DNA of 64,000 nucleotides, from contig NZ_CP141608.1 of the NCBI RefSeq assembly GCF_035581345.1, forward strand, positions 3,564,501 to 3,628,500. Direction: 5' to 3'. The notes beneath the pieces were generated by a model that was not told the DNA's origin, did not search any database, and saw only the letters and a list, made by a program, of their open reading frames with translations. This DNA is from Pseudomonas sp. JQ170C (GTDB taxonomy: Bacteria > Pseudomonadota > Gammaproteobacteria > Pseudomonadales > Pseudomonadaceae). A program made the position numbers and the translations under genes. Below, piece after piece: positions 49,117-61,761 of the stretch (the first letter of the stretch is position 1; every line of letters starts with the position of its first letter).

Positions 49117-49421
49117 CAATGATTCGGCATAGCCACCACGGCTGAAAGAGCCGTGGCGACTATGAAACGTGAATAATTGTTAATTTTCAGCCAATTGGGG
49201 CATCCAATAGCTTGACAACGGTTCCATAACGTCTTCTTGACGCCCGCCCGGTCCTCTCCTTAGCTACAAGTAATGTCACATCCTTGTTCCGAGCCTCTAG
49301 CTCGCGCCTTTCAGCGCGTGACAGGAACTGTTTTTCTGCTGGTTTGGGTCGCCCTCTGGTTTTGTTTTACAGCCCGGGACATCAGGCCAGAACCTTGGCT
49401 GTAATACAGAGGAGATCCGCC
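49117..49421. other. 305-bp intergenic region with a stem-loop
   Basis: After the EEP stop, CCACGGCT pairs with AGCCGTGG (49136-49156) around GAAAG, probably marking the end of that transcript, although no T-run follows. The rest is less GC-rich than the flanking genes. TTGACA at about 49213 has no convincing -10. No gene is supported. The next gene's AGGAGAT lies at the right end. Confidence 0.6.
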
Positions 49422-50522
49422 ATGAAAAAAACTCCGACTCCTACGGGCTTTGAGTATGTTTTCTACGCGGTTTCCACGTCGCTGCTTCTTGCAACCCCGT
49501 TGGAAACCCATGCGTTGGGCCTGGAGGATAACGACCCGTTCACCAGCTTCATGCAGCGCCAAACCCAGGTACCAGGACAAAACCTGCCGACCCCGACCCT
49601 GGCGCTGGTCCCCGTCAGCGCCAGTGGCCTGGCCCTGCACACCTTGAATGCGTTTTCCGACCGCATGGCCGAGCGCAATGCCCCGGCTGCCACGGACGCC
49701 ATTGCCAGCCAATGGGCTCAGTTCTTTCCGGCCCCGATGAAAAACGGGGCCGCAGAACCGTCGCGCCTCGACGCGCGCACCCCGACCCTGCAGATCAGCC
49801 CGGACCTGTTCGTGCGTGAAACCAGCAGCGGCAATACTCACCGTGCCGGTTTCTTCGTTGGCCACAGCAACCTGCAAAGCGGTTTCGATGGCATGCACAA
49901 GCCTCAGGTAGGCGACAAGAAAACCGCCGTGAACCTGGACGGTGAAAGCCTGGGTGTGTACTGGAGCATGACCCACGACCAGGGCTGGCACCTGGACGCC
50001 GTGGCCATGGGTACCCGCTTCGACATCAACGGGCGCAGCGAAACCGGCCAGCGCCTCGATGGCAATGGCCATGCGCTGACCTTGTCGGTTGAAGGCGGCT
50101 ACCCCATCCAACTGGGTGACAACTGGACCATCGAACCCCAGGCCCAGTTGATCAACCAACAGTACTTTCCGGGCAGCCAGACGCCGGCGACCACCCAGCA
50201 AGCCTTCGATGAGCAACCGAACTGGACAGGCCGGGTCGGGGCCAAGTTGTCGGCCCGCTACAACCTGCGTGGCATGCCGATCGAACCCTTCCTGCGTACC
50301 AACGTCTGGTACGACTTCTCCAATGCCGACACCGTCAGCCTGGACCAGGTCGACAAGATCAGCAGCGGCCGCAATTCGGCCACCGTGGAAGTGGGGTTGG
50401 GTCTGGTGGCACGGGTGACGCCCAAGGTCGCGCTGTTCGTCAGCGCCGACTACAGCAGCGATGTGGATGACAACGACTTGAATGGCCTGATCGGCAACCT
50501 GGGTGTGCGGGTCAGGTGGTAG
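49422..50522 (+). CDS. Autotransporter-type outer-membrane beta-barrel protein
   Basis: This 366-residue protein starts MKKTPTPTGFEYVFYAVSTS with a signal peptide ending near THA (about residue 33). About 100 residues of low-complexity N-terminal region lead into an autotransporter barrel of roughly 260 residues. The barrel has alternating strands such as HRAGFFVGHSN, GESLGVYWSMTH and WHLDAVAMGTRFD, and ends GVRVRW, the aromatic terminus recognised by the Bam machinery. It has almost no passenger domain, so it may be a barrel-only porin-like protein. AGGAGAT lies 5 bases before the ATG. The ORF can be opened 46 codons earlier but without a signal. Confidence 0.85.
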   Translation: MKKTPTPTGFEYVFYAVSTSLLLATPLETHALGLEDNDPFTSFMQRQTQVPGQNLPTPTLALVPVSASGLALHTLNAFSDRMAERNAPAATDAIASQWAQFFPAPMKNGAAEPSRLDARTPTLQISPDLFVRETSSGNTHRAGFFVGHSNLQSGFDGMHKPQVGDKKTAVNLDGESLGVYWSMTHDQGWHLDAVAMGTRFDINGRSETGQRLDGNGHALTLSVEGGYPIQLGDNWTIEPQAQLINQQYFPGSQTPATTQQAFDEQPNWTGRVGAKLSARYNLRGMPIEPFLRTNVWYDFSNADTVSLDQVDKISSGRNSATVEVGLGLVARVTPKVALFVSADYSSDVDDNDLNGLIGNLGVRVRW

Positions 50523-50595
50523 TAGGAGCGGGCTTGACCCGCGATAGCGATGTGGCTGGAAAGGTCGCTATCGCGGGGCAAGCCCGCTCCTACCG
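50522..50595. repeat. Inverted REP pair with longer internal spacer
   Basis: TAGGAGCGGGCTTGACCCGC faces GCGGGGCAAGCCCGCTCCTA across a spacer that itself contains GATAGCGA...TCGCTATC. The left core has GACCC instead of GCCCC, a single change that leaves one mismatch. It fills the gap between two converging genes. Confidence 0.92.
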
Positions 50596-50597
50596 GG

Positions 50598-52807
50598 TCA
50601 GGCGGGGCGCAGGATGAGTACGCCCAGCGGTGGCAGGTTCAGGGCCAGCGATTGCGGCTGGCCGTGGCTGGGAATGGCCTCGCTGGTCACCGCGCCCAGG
50701 TTGCCGTGGTTGGTGCCGGCATAGCCTTCGGCATCGCTGTTGAGCACTTCGGCCCAGCGCTCGCCAAAGGGCACACCGATGCGATAGCGCTCCCGCGGCA
50801 CCGGGGTGAAATTCGCCACCACCAGCAATGGCTCACCGCTCGCACTCCAGCGCAGCCAGGCATAGACGCTGTTGTGGGCATCGTCGCCAATCAGCCATTG
50901 GAACCCCTGGGGCAGGCAATCCTGTTCGTGCAGCGCGCGCTCTTCGCGGTACAGGCGGTTGAGATCGCCGACCAGGCGCTGCACCCCCAGGTGCTCGGGG
51001 TACTTGAGCAGGTACCAGTCCAGTTCGCTGTCGTGGTTCCACTCGCGCCACTGGCCAAACTCGCAGCCCATGAACAGTAGCTTCTTGCCCGGGTGGGTCC
51101 ACATGAAGGTCAGGTAGGCGCGCAGGTTGGCGAATTTCTGCCAGCGGTCACCGGGCATCTTGTCGATCAGCGAGTGTTTGCCATGGACCACTTCATCGTG
51201 GGAGATCGGCAGGATGAAGTGCTCGGAGTAGGCGTAGATCAGCCCGAAGCTCATCTCGTTGTGATGGTAGGTACGATGGATCGGGTCGTTCTGGATGTAA
51301 TGCAGGGTGTCGTGCATCCAACCCATGTTCCATTTGTAGGCAAAACCCAGACCGCCCTGTTGGGTCGGCTGGCTGACCCCGGGCCAGGCCGTGGACTCTT
51401 CGGCAATCACCAGGGCACCCGGCACCTCAAGCGCGACCACCTCATTGAGGTGGCGCAGGAAGTCGATGGCCTCGAGGTTTTCCCGACCGCCATGGCGGTT
51501 GGGCACCCACTCGCCGGCCTTGCGCGAGTAGTCGCGATACAGCATCGAGGCCACGGCATCGACTCGCAGCCCGTCGATATGAAAGTGCTTGAGCCAGTGC
51601 AACGCCGAGGCCAGCATGAAGCCGTGCACTTCGGTACGCCCCAGGTTGTAGATCAGGGTGTCCCAGTCCTGGTGAAACCCTTCGAGGGGGTTGTCGTACT
51701 CATACAGCGCCGTGCCGTCGAAGCGCGCCAGGCCGTGGGTGTCGGTGGGGAAATGCGCCGGCACCCAGTCGAGGATCACACCGATGGACGCCTGGTGACA
51801 GGCATCGACAAAGGCGGCGAAGTCTTCAGCGCTGCCGTAGCGTGCCGTCGGCGCGAACAGCGACAACGGCTGATAGCCCCACGAGCCGCCAAACGGATGC
51901 TCCATGATCGGCATCAGTTCGATATGGGTGAAGCCCGTCTGCTGGATGTACGGCACCAGTCGCTCGGCCAGTTCGCGCCAGTTGTAGAAACGCGCCACCT
52001 CACCGGTGTCGTCCAGCTCGCATTGCCAGGAGCCGGCGTGCAGCTCATAGATCGACAAGGGTGCGTTGGTCGCCTGGCGCTCACCCCGGACCTGCATCCA
52101 GGCCTGGTCCTGCCAGTCATGGGCCAGGGGCCCGGCCACCCGTGAGGCGGTGCTGGGCGGCAGCTCCGTGGCGCGGGCCAGCGGATCGGCCTTGAGCGGC
52201 AGGATGCCCTCGCGACCGAGCACTTCGTACTTGTAGGCTTCACCGGCCGTCAGGCGCGGCACGAAGATCTCCCAGACGCCGGAAGGATGGCGCAGGCGCA
52301 TCGGGTGGCGACGCCCGTCCCAGTTGTTGAAATCGCCCACCACCGATACCCGCCGGGCATTGGGTGCCCACACGGAGAAGCGCACCCCGTCGATGCCTTC
52401 TACCTGTGTCAGTTGCGCGCCCATGCTGCCGGAAAGGTCGCGGTGATTACCCTCGGCAAACAGATAAAGGTCCATGTCCCCCAGCAGCGGACCGAAGCTG
52501 TACGGGTCTTCGGTCAGTTGCTCGCCGCCGGCCCAGTTGATGCGCAGCACATAAGGCTGCTGCTCGGGCAAATGAGCGATGAACAGGCCCGGCACCGATT
52601 GCTGCTCAAGCTCGCCCAGCACCCGCCCGTCATCACGGGCCAGGGCCTGTGCGCTCAAGGCGTTGGGCAAATAGGCGCGGACAAACTGGCCGCCTGCACC
52701 ATCCGGGTGCGGGCCGAGCACGGCGAACGGGGCGGCATGCTCGGCCCTGACCAGGGCGTCGCTGTCTCGATGACCCAGCCCGCCTTCCTCGCGCTTGCGT
52801 TGATTCA

Positions 52808-52808
<1 letters not shown>
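50598..52808 (-). CDS. glgB: 1,4-alpha-glucan branching enzyme
   Basis: This 736-residue GH13 enzyme makes alpha-1,6 branches. Two N-terminal CBM48-like parts (residues 20-110 and 120-220, with [20 protein letters not shown]) precede the barrel. Catalytic blocks are [36 protein letters not shown] (nucleophile D about residue 416), [11 protein letters not shown] (acid E about 468) and [15 protein letters not shown]. The ATG shares one base with the treS stop (TAATG), so it is coupled to treS. A 20-residue upstream extension lies inside treS and is unlikely. Confidence 0.96.
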
Positions 52809-56119
<3,311 letters not shown>

Positions 56120-56132
56120 GGTCGACTCCTTT

Positions 56133-58157
56133 CTAGAGGGCTTTTTCGATACGCCAGATACCGAACGGCAGGTGCCAGGGCTCGATGCGCATCCATTGGG
56201 TCTTGCCGTGCCAGGTCCAGCGGTGGCCGGTCATCAGGTCTTCGCCGAAGGTGTCGGCGTTGTCATCCAGGCCCAGCTCCCACAGCGGCAGCTCGAAGTG
56301 GGCTTCCTGGGCGTTGTGCGGGTCGAGGCTGATGGCGATCAGGATGAAGTTGTCGCGCTCGGCGGTGCGCTTGCCGAAGTACAGGATGTTGTCGTTCCAG
56401 GCATTGAAGAAGGCCACGCCCAGGTGGGTCTGCAGCGCCGGGTTCTGGCGGCGGATACGGTTGAGCTGGGCGATCTCGGCAATGATGTTGCCCGGCTGGG
56501 TGAAGTCCCGCGGGCGGATCTGGTACTTCTCCGAATCCAGGTATTCCTCTTTACCCGGAATGGGCGTGGCCTCGCACAGCTCGAACCCCGAGTACATGCC
56601 CCACAGCCCCGAGCCCATGGTCGCCAGGGCGGCGCGAATCAGGAACCCGGCGCGGCCCGATTCATGGAGAAAGAACGGGTTGATGTCGGGGGTATTGACG
56701 AAGAAGTTGGGCCGGTAGCAATAGCGCCAGGGTGGCTGGTTGAGCTCTTCGAAATAGCGTTGCAGCTCGGCCTTGGTGTTGCGCCAGGTGAAGTAGCTGT
56801 AGCTCTGGGAATAGCCGACCTTGCCCAGGCGCGCCATCATGGCCGGTTTGGTGAAGGCTTCGGCGAGGAAGATCACATCCGGATGCTGGCTGCGGATGTT
56901 GGCGATCATCCAGTGCCAGAACGGCAGCGGCTTGGTGTGCGGGTTGTCGACGCGGAACATCTTCACGCCTTCCTGCACCCAGCCCAGTACCACATCGCGC
57001 AGGGCCAGCCACAAGGCCGGCACGGCATCGGCGGCATAGAAGTCGACGTTGACGATGTCCTGGTACTTTTTCGGCGGGTTTTCCGCATAGCGTATCGAGC
57101 CGTCGGGCCGCCAGGAGAACCAGCCGGGGTGCTCCTTGAGCCAGGGGTGGTCCTGGGAGCACTGGATGGCGAAGTCCAGGGCGATCTCCAGGCCGTGCTC
57201 GGCGGCAGCGGCCACCAGCCGGCGAAAGTCCTCGCGGCTGCCCAGTTGCGGGTGAATGGCCTCGTGTCCGCCCTGTTCACTGCCGATGGCATAGGGGCTG
57301 CCCGGCTCCCCGGGTTCGGCCTGCAAGGCGTTGTTGCGGCCCTTGCGGTGGCGCACCCCGATGGGATGGATCGGCGGGAAATACAGCACATCGAAGCCCA
57401 TGTCGCGGATCATCGGCAGGCGTTCATGCACATCGTTGAAGGTGCCGTGCCGCTCGGGGTCATCGGTGATCGAGCGGGGAAACAGCTCGTACCAGCTGGC
57501 AAACAGGGCCTGGCGCCGCTCCACATCCAGGGGGTATTCGGGGCTGCGGCTCAGGTAGGTGCGGTGATCGGCTTCGCGCATCAGGCTGGCGGTGTTGGGA
57601 TGCAGCAGCTGCGCCACCTGCTCTTCGGGGGGCAGGGTCGGCAGCGCCAGGCGCAAGCCTTGCAACTGATCGTGCAACAAGCCCTGGCAGCGTTCGATAT
57701 TGTGCTCAAGCAGCAGCAAGCCTTCCTGCAGCTCCAGCGGCACGGCAACGCCGGCGTTGAACTTCTTCTCGAGGTCCTGGCAGTAGGTGGCGAACGGGTC
57801 GATCCAGGCTTCGATACTGAACAGGTGCGGCCCCTGCTCGGCCACGGTGAACTGCGCCTGCCACAGGTCATTGCCCGCGAACGTCATGGGCACGCAATGC
57901 CAGCGCCGGCTATGCGCCTGGCGCCAATTGAGCATCACCGCCAGGGCGTCGTGGCCGTCGCTGTAGACCTTGCTGCTGACCTGCACCGCCTCGCCCACCA
58001 CGGCCTTGACCGCAAACAGGCCGCCATCGAGCAGCGGCTGGGTGTTTTCGATCACGATCCTGGGTTCGAGCAGTGCCTGGGACAGGCTGATGGCCTGGTC
58101 GGGATGATCGGCGGCCGGGGCTGTACGGTCGGTTTTGAAGGGCTCATCGCGGGTCAT
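56133..58157 (-). CDS. glgE: Alpha-1,4-glucan:maltose-1-phosphate maltosyltransferase
   Basis: This 674-residue GH13 enzyme transfers maltose from maltose-1-phosphate to a growing alpha-glucan. Motifs are LYFPPIHPIGVRHRKGRNN, LDFAIQCSQDHPWLKEHPGW, MFRVDNPHTKPLPFW (nucleophile D about residue 404) and VIFLAEAFTKPAMM (acid E about 431). The paired lysines and the HP-rich loop are typical of GlgE against other GH13 members. It is the first gene of glgE-treS-glgB, the core GlgE pathway, with AAGGA before the ATG. Confidence 0.97.
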   Translation of the reverse strand: MTRDEPFKTDRTAPAADHPDQAISLSQALLEPRIVIENTQPLLDGGLFAVKAVVGEAVQVSSKVYSDGHDALAVMLNWRQAHSRRWHCVPMTFAGNDLWQAQFTVAEQGPHLFSIEAWIDPFATYCQDLEKKFNAGVAVPLELQEGLLLLEHNIERCQGLLHDQLQGLRLALPTLPPEEQVAQLLHPNTASLMREADHRTYLSRSPEYPLDVERRQALFASWYELFPRSITDDPERHGTFNDVHERLPMIRDMGFDVLYFPPIHPIGVRHRKGRNNALQAEPGEPGSPYAIGSEQGGHEAIHPQLGSREDFRRLVAAAAEHGLEIALDFAIQCSQDHPWLKEHPGWFSWRPDGSIRYAENPPKKYQDIVNVDFYAADAVPALWLALRDVVLGWVQEGVKMFRVDNPHTKPLPFWHWMIANIRSQHPDVIFLAEAFTKPAMMARLGKVGYSQSYSYFTWRNTKAELQRYFEELNQPPWRYCYRPNFFVNTPDINPFFLHESGRAGFLIRAALATMGSGLWGMYSGFELCEATPIPGKEEYLDSEKYQIRPRDFTQPGNIIAEIAQLNRIRRQNPALQTHLGVAFFNAWNDNILYFGKRTAERDNFILIAISLDPHNAQEAHFELPLWELGLDDNADTFGEDLMTGHRWTWHGKTQWMRIEPWHLPFGIWRIEKAL

Positions 58158-58299
58158 CGATCCTTGCTCCGTTACGAGGTAGGCGTAAGAGTTCAGAGCG
58201 GATGGGCGGCGTGGGGTTCAAAAAAAATGAGCGATTGACGCCCAGTGCAGTCGAAAACAACTGAGCCCGTCATCCATACCCCCCTTGCGAGGTCAGGCC

Positions 58300-58461
58300 A
58301 TGAACATTCCCATCCCGGCAGAAACGCCCGATCCGAATATCGACGACCCGACGCTGCCACCTGCGGTGCCGGATGAAGAGCCCGATGAGTTGCCGGTCAA
58401 ACCGACGGTGCCGCCCACCGTAGGCGACCCGCCCAGTGACGAGCCGCCGGTGAAAGCGTAG
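58300..58461 (+). CDS. 53-residue Pro/Asp/Glu-rich acidic protein
   Basis: An unrecognised small protein begins MNIPIPAETPDPNIDDPTLP, continues with PAVPDEEPDELPVKPTVPPT and ends with PPVKA. About a third of residues are proline, with many D and E, no cysteine and no hydrophobic stretch. It should be extended and disordered. GAGGTC lies 6 bases before the ATG. It diverges from glgE across 142 bp and is followed at once by REP elements. The codon-like regularity of its PxxP repeats and the ribosome site support a real gene. Function unknown. Confidence 0.7.
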   Translation: MNIPIPAETPDPNIDDPTLPPAVPDEEPDELPVKPTVPPTVGDPPSDEPPVKA

Positions 58462-58464
58462 ACG

Positions 58465-58610
58465 ATCGCGGGGCAAGCCTGCCCCTGCACGGTAGGAGCG
58501 GGCTTGCCCCGCGAATGCGATCTGCCTGACCCAGCGCTATCGCGGGACAAGCCCGCTCCCACGGCGCTTGATGCTCGCGCCCCCAGTTAGGCGCGGGCTG
58601 GTCCCGCGAT
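58465..58610. repeat. Cluster of four REP cores
   Basis: One facing pair occupies 58465-58515 (left core changed to CAAGCCTGCCCC) and a second pair 58539-58610. The second pair has GGGACAAGCCC facing GGGCTGGTCCC in both arms. The cluster fills the space between the small gene's stop and the ligase stop. The second pair's compensating changes keep its stem partly intact. Confidence 0.9.
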
Positions 58611-58614
58611 AGCC

Positions 58615-60288
58615 TCACCCCTTCGTCAGTTCCTCGATACTGATCTCGCGCATCCTGAACTTCTGCACCTTGCCGGTCACTGTCATCGGGAACTCGTCGA
58701 CAAAGCGGAAGAAACGCGGGGTCTTGAAGTGGGCGATACGGCTCTTGCACCACTGCTGCAGCTCGATCTCGCTGGCGCTGTGGCCCGGATGGAACTTGAT
58801 CCAGGCAACAATCTCCTCGCCGTAGCGTTCATCCGGGATACCGATCACCTGCACATCGGCCACGGCAGGGTGGGTGAAGAAGAACTCTTCAAGCTCCCGT
58901 GGATAGATGTTCTCGCCGCCGCGGATGATCATGTCCTTGTTGCGCCCGGCGATACACACATACCCCGCCTCGTTCATGGTCGCCAGGTCGCCGGTGTGCA
59001 TCCAGCCAGCCGGGTCGATGGCCTCGAGGGTGGCTTCGGGGTTGCCCCAGTAGCCGAGCATGACGCTGTAGCCACGGGTGTACAGCTCGCCAATGGTGCC
59101 GCGCGGCACGACGCAGCCGTGCTCGTCGACAATCTTGCTTTCCAGCTGGGGCTGCGTGCGCCCTACCGTGGTTACCCGCAGTTCCAGGTCGTCATCCGGG
59201 CCGGTCTGCAACGATACCGGGCTGGTTTCGGTCATGCCGTAGGCGATCTGCACCTCGCTCATGTGCAGTTGGTCGATGACCCGGCGCATCACCTCGATCG
59301 GGCAGGTGGCGCCGGCCATGATCCCGGTGCGCAGGCTCGACAGGTCCCGCTCGGTGCGCTGGGGGTGATCGAGCATGGCGATGAACATGGTCGGTACGCC
59401 GTAGAGCGCCGTGGCCTTCTCCTGGGCGACGGTGTCCAGGGTCAGCAAGGGGTCGAAGGCGTCGTTGGGGTAGATCATGGTGCTGCCGTGGGTAATGCAG
59501 CCCAGGTTACCCATGACCATGCCGAAGCAGTGGTACAACGGCACCGGGATCACCATGCGGTCGTGCTCGGTCAGGCCCAGGCTTTCGCCGACCATGTAGC
59601 CGTTGTTGAGGATGTTGTAGTGACTGAGGGTGGCCCCCTTGGGGAAGCCGGTGGTGCCGGAGGTGTACTGGATATTGACCGCTTGATCGAACTGCAGGCT
59701 GGCCTGGAGGGCCTGGTAGTCGGCCGGCGTGGTATGCGCCGCCAGGGCTGCCAACTGCTCCCAGGCCAGGAAGCCAGCCGGGGGCGTGGCATCCAGGCTG
59801 ATCAACCCGCGCAGGGCCGGCAGGCGCTCGCTGCTGAGCTCGCCAGGCACCTGATCGCCGAGTTCGGGCAACAGCTCACCGAGCATGGCGTGATAATCGG
59901 AGGTCTTGAAGGCACCGGCGCAGATCAACCACTGGCAACCGGACTGCTTGAGCACATACTCAAGTTCACTGGTGCGGTAGGCGGGGTTGATGTTGACCAG
60001 GATCACGCCGATCTTGGCGCTGGCGAACTGGGCAATGCACCACTGGGCACAGTTCGGTGCCCAGACGCCCAGGCGGTCGCCGGTCTTGAGCCCCAGGGCC
60101 ATCAGCGCCCGGGCGTGACAGTCGACGCTGTCGGCCAGTTGCTGCCAGCTGTAGCGCAATTGCTGGTGGCGCACCACCAGAGCCTCGCGCTGGGCAAAAC
60201 GCGACACAGTATTGTCAAATGCCTGGCCGATAGTCATGGCCAGCAAGGGCTTATCCTGGCGCCCCTGGGTATAGCTCGGTTGATTCAT
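58615..60288 (-). CDS. AMP-binding acyl-CoA ligase
   Basis: This 557-residue adenylate-forming ligase activates a carboxylic acid to its CoA thioester. Motifs are the P-loop [18 protein letters not shown], the AYGMTETSP block, [38 protein letters not shown] and the catalytic K in [14 protein letters not shown] near the end. It resembles the medium/short-chain FadD-like ligases found beside liu operons, so a branched or medium-chain acid is likely. The ATG follows AAGGGA; an earlier ATG 13 codons upstream has no such site. It diverges from liuA across two palindromes, so both are probably controlled together. Confidence 0.92.
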   Translation of the reverse strand: MNQPSYTQGRQDKPLLAMTIGQAFDNTVSRFAQREALVVRHQQLRYSWQQLADSVDCHARALMALGLKTGDRLGVWAPNCAQWCIAQFASAKIGVILVNINPAYRTSELEYVLKQSGCQWLICAGAFKTSDYHAMLGELLPELGDQVPGELSSERLPALRGLISLDATPPAGFLAWEQLAALAAHTTPADYQALQASLQFDQAVNIQYTSGTTGFPKGATLSHYNILNNGYMVGESLGLTEHDRMVIPVPLYHCFGMVMGNLGCITHGSTMIYPNDAFDPLLTLDTVAQEKATALYGVPTMFIAMLDHPQRTERDLSSLRTGIMAGATCPIEVMRRVIDQLHMSEVQIAYGMTETSPVSLQTGPDDDLELRVTTVGRTQPQLESKIVDEHGCVVPRGTIGELYTRGYSVMLGYWGNPEATLEAIDPAGWMHTGDLATMNEAGYVCIAGRNKDMIIRGGENIYPRELEEFFFTHPAVADVQVIGIPDERYGEEIVAWIKFHPGHSASEIELQQWCKSRIAHFKTPRFFRFVDEFPMTVTGKVQKFRMREISIEELTKG

Positions 60289-60349
60289 GGCGGTCCCTTG
60301 TTGTGGTTGTTCTGGGAACTGATTCAAGCGGGTCCTACTCTGGCTGATA

Positions 60350-60365
60350 TTTACGTTAACGTAAA
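60350..60365. promoter_or_regulatory. Putative LiuR operator, copy 1
   Basis: TTTACGTTAACGTAAA is a perfect 16-bp palindrome 62 bp upstream of the ligase start. It resembles the operator described for LiuR, the MerR-family regulator of branched-chain amino acid genes. An identical copy lies 50 bp to the right. Confidence 0.72.
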
Positions 60366-60378
60366 GGTCATGGCGCGA

Positions 60379-60407
60379 TTGACAGTGACCGGCGGCAGGT
60401 TTACGTT
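60379..60407 (+). promoter_or_regulatory. Putative liuA promoter
   Basis: TTGACA (60379-60384) is a perfect -35. After 17 bases, TACGTT is a -10 that keeps the key T, A and final T. This -10 lies inside operator copy 2, so a bound regulator would compete with polymerase. The start would be about 75 bp before the liuA ATG. Confidence 0.45.
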
Positions 60408-60415
60408 AACGTAAA
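60400..60415. promoter_or_regulatory. Putative LiuR operator, copy 2
   Basis: This is identical to copy 1: TTTACGTTAACGTAAA. It lies 73 bp before the liuA ATG and overlaps the likely -10. The 50-bp centre-to-centre distance (nearly five helical turns) puts both sites on one DNA face. Confidence 0.75.
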
Positions 60416-60432
60416 GGTTATTGATAGACCCG

Positions 60433-60456
60433 TAGGCGCGGGCTTGCCCCGCGATA
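60433..60456. repeat. Single REP core in the liuA leader
   Basis: TAGGCGCGGGCTTGCCCCGC plus GATA is one REP core without a facing partner. It lies 33 bases before the liuA start codon, within the probable 5' leader. Confidence 0.75.
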
Positions 60457-60488
60457 CCCCTGATATCCAAGAACAAAAAGGTGCCCAC

Positions 60489-61652
60489 ATGCGTTATCCG
60501 ACCCTGAACTTCGCCCTGGGCGAAACCATCGACATGCTTCGCGACCAGGTGCAGTCTTTTGTCGCCGACGAACTGGCACCTCGCGCTGCACAGATCGACC
60601 AGGACAACCTGTTCCCCGCCGACATGTGGCGCAAGTTCGGTGACATGGGCCTGCTGGGCATCACCGTCTCCGAAGAATACGGCGGCGCCGGCCTGGGTTA
60701 CCTGGCCCACGTGGTGGCCATGGAAGAAATCAGCCGCGGTTCGGCCTCGGTCGCCCTCTCCTACGGCGCCCACTCCAACCTCTGCGTCAACCAGATCAAT
60801 CGCAACGGCAACGCCGAGCAAAAAGCCAAGTACCTGCCCAAGCTGGTCAGCGGCGAGCACATCGGCGCCCTGGCCATGAGCGAGCCCAATGCCGGCTCCG
60901 ACGTGGTGTCGATGAAGCTGCGCGCCGAAGCACGCGGCGACCATTTCGTCCTCAACGGCAGCAAGACCTGGATCACCAACGGCCCCGACGCCAACACCTA
61001 TGTGATCTACGCCAAGACCGACCTGGACAAGGGCCCCCACGGCATCACCGCCTTTATTGTCGAGCGTGACTTCAAGGGCTTCAGCCGCAGCAACAAGTTC
61101 GACAAGCTGGGCATGCGCGGCTCCAACACCTGCGAGCTGTTCTTCGACAACGTCGAAGTACCCAAGGAAAACATCCTCGGTGCCCTCAACGGCGGCGTGA
61201 AAGTGCTGATGAGCGGCCTGGATTACGAGCGCGTGGTGCTCTCCGGCGGCCCGACCGGCATCATGCAGGCCTGCATGGACCTGGTAGTGCCCTACATCCA
61301 CGACCGCAAGCAGTTCGGCCAGAGCATCGGTGAGTTCCAGCTGATCCAGGGCAAGATCGCCGACATGTACACCCAGCTCAACGCCAGCCGGGCCTACCTG
61401 TATGCCGTGGCCCAGGCCTGCGACCGCAGCGAGACCACCCGCAAGGACGCCGCCGGAGTGATCCTCTACACCGCCGAGCGTGCTACCCAGATGGCCCTGG
61501 AAGCCATCCAGATCCTCGGGGGCAACGGCTACATCAACGAGTTCCCGGCCGGTCGCCTGCTGCGCGACGCCAAGCTCTATGAAATCGGCGCCGGCACCAG
61601 CGAGATTCGCCGGATGCTGATCGGGCGCGAGCTGTTCAACGAGACTCGCTAA
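60489..61652 (+). CDS. liuA: Isovaleryl-CoA dehydrogenase
   Basis: This 387-residue FAD-dependent acyl-CoA dehydrogenase catalyses the first committed step of leucine degradation after the keto-acid dehydrogenase. Blocks seen are [20 protein letters not shown], the FAD/substrate segment [38 protein letters not shown], and a catalytic E at about residue 247 in [14 protein letters not shown]. That internal position of the catalytic base, earlier in the chain than in most acyl-CoA dehydrogenases, is diagnostic of isovaleryl-CoA dehydrogenase. The end [18 protein letters not shown] is typical. AAGG lies 9 bases before the ATG. Confidence 0.95.
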   Translation: MRYPTLNFALGETIDMLRDQVQSFVADELAPRAAQIDQDNLFPADMWRKFGDMGLLGITVSEEYGGAGLGYLAHVVAMEEISRGSASVALSYGAHSNLCVNQINRNGNAEQKAKYLPKLVSGEHIGALAMSEPNAGSDVVSMKLRAEARGDHFVLNGSKTWITNGPDANTYVIYAKTDLDKGPHGITAFIVERDFKGFSRSNKFDKLGMRGSNTCELFFDNVEVPKENILGALNGGVKVLMSGLDYERVVLSGGPTGIMQACMDLVVPYIHDRKQFGQSIGEFQLIQGKIADMYTQLNASRAYLYAVAQACDRSETTRKDAAGVILYTAERATQMALEAIQILGGNGYINEFPAGRLLRDAKLYEIGAGTSEIRRMLIGRELFNETR

Positions 61653-61719
61653 GCGACTCAGCGGTTAGCTTCAAGCGACAAGCTGCACGAATAAGCAGTT
61701 GTAGCGCCGATCAACTCTT

Positions 61720-61748
61720 GCAGCTTCAAGCGTGCCGCTTGAAGCTGC
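61720..61748. repeat. Perfect stem-loop between liuA and liuB
   Basis: GCAGCTTCAAGC pairs with GCTTGAAGCTGC around GTGCC. Imperfect copies of the same AGCTTCAAG/AAGCTGC words lie at 61671-61687. It is another dispersed hairpin type of Pseudomonas intergenic DNA. It could dampen expression across the 109-bp gap, but it has no T-run. The distal arm ends 13 bases before the liuB ATG. Confidence 0.8.
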
Positions 61749-61761
61749 GCCAGGAGCCCCG

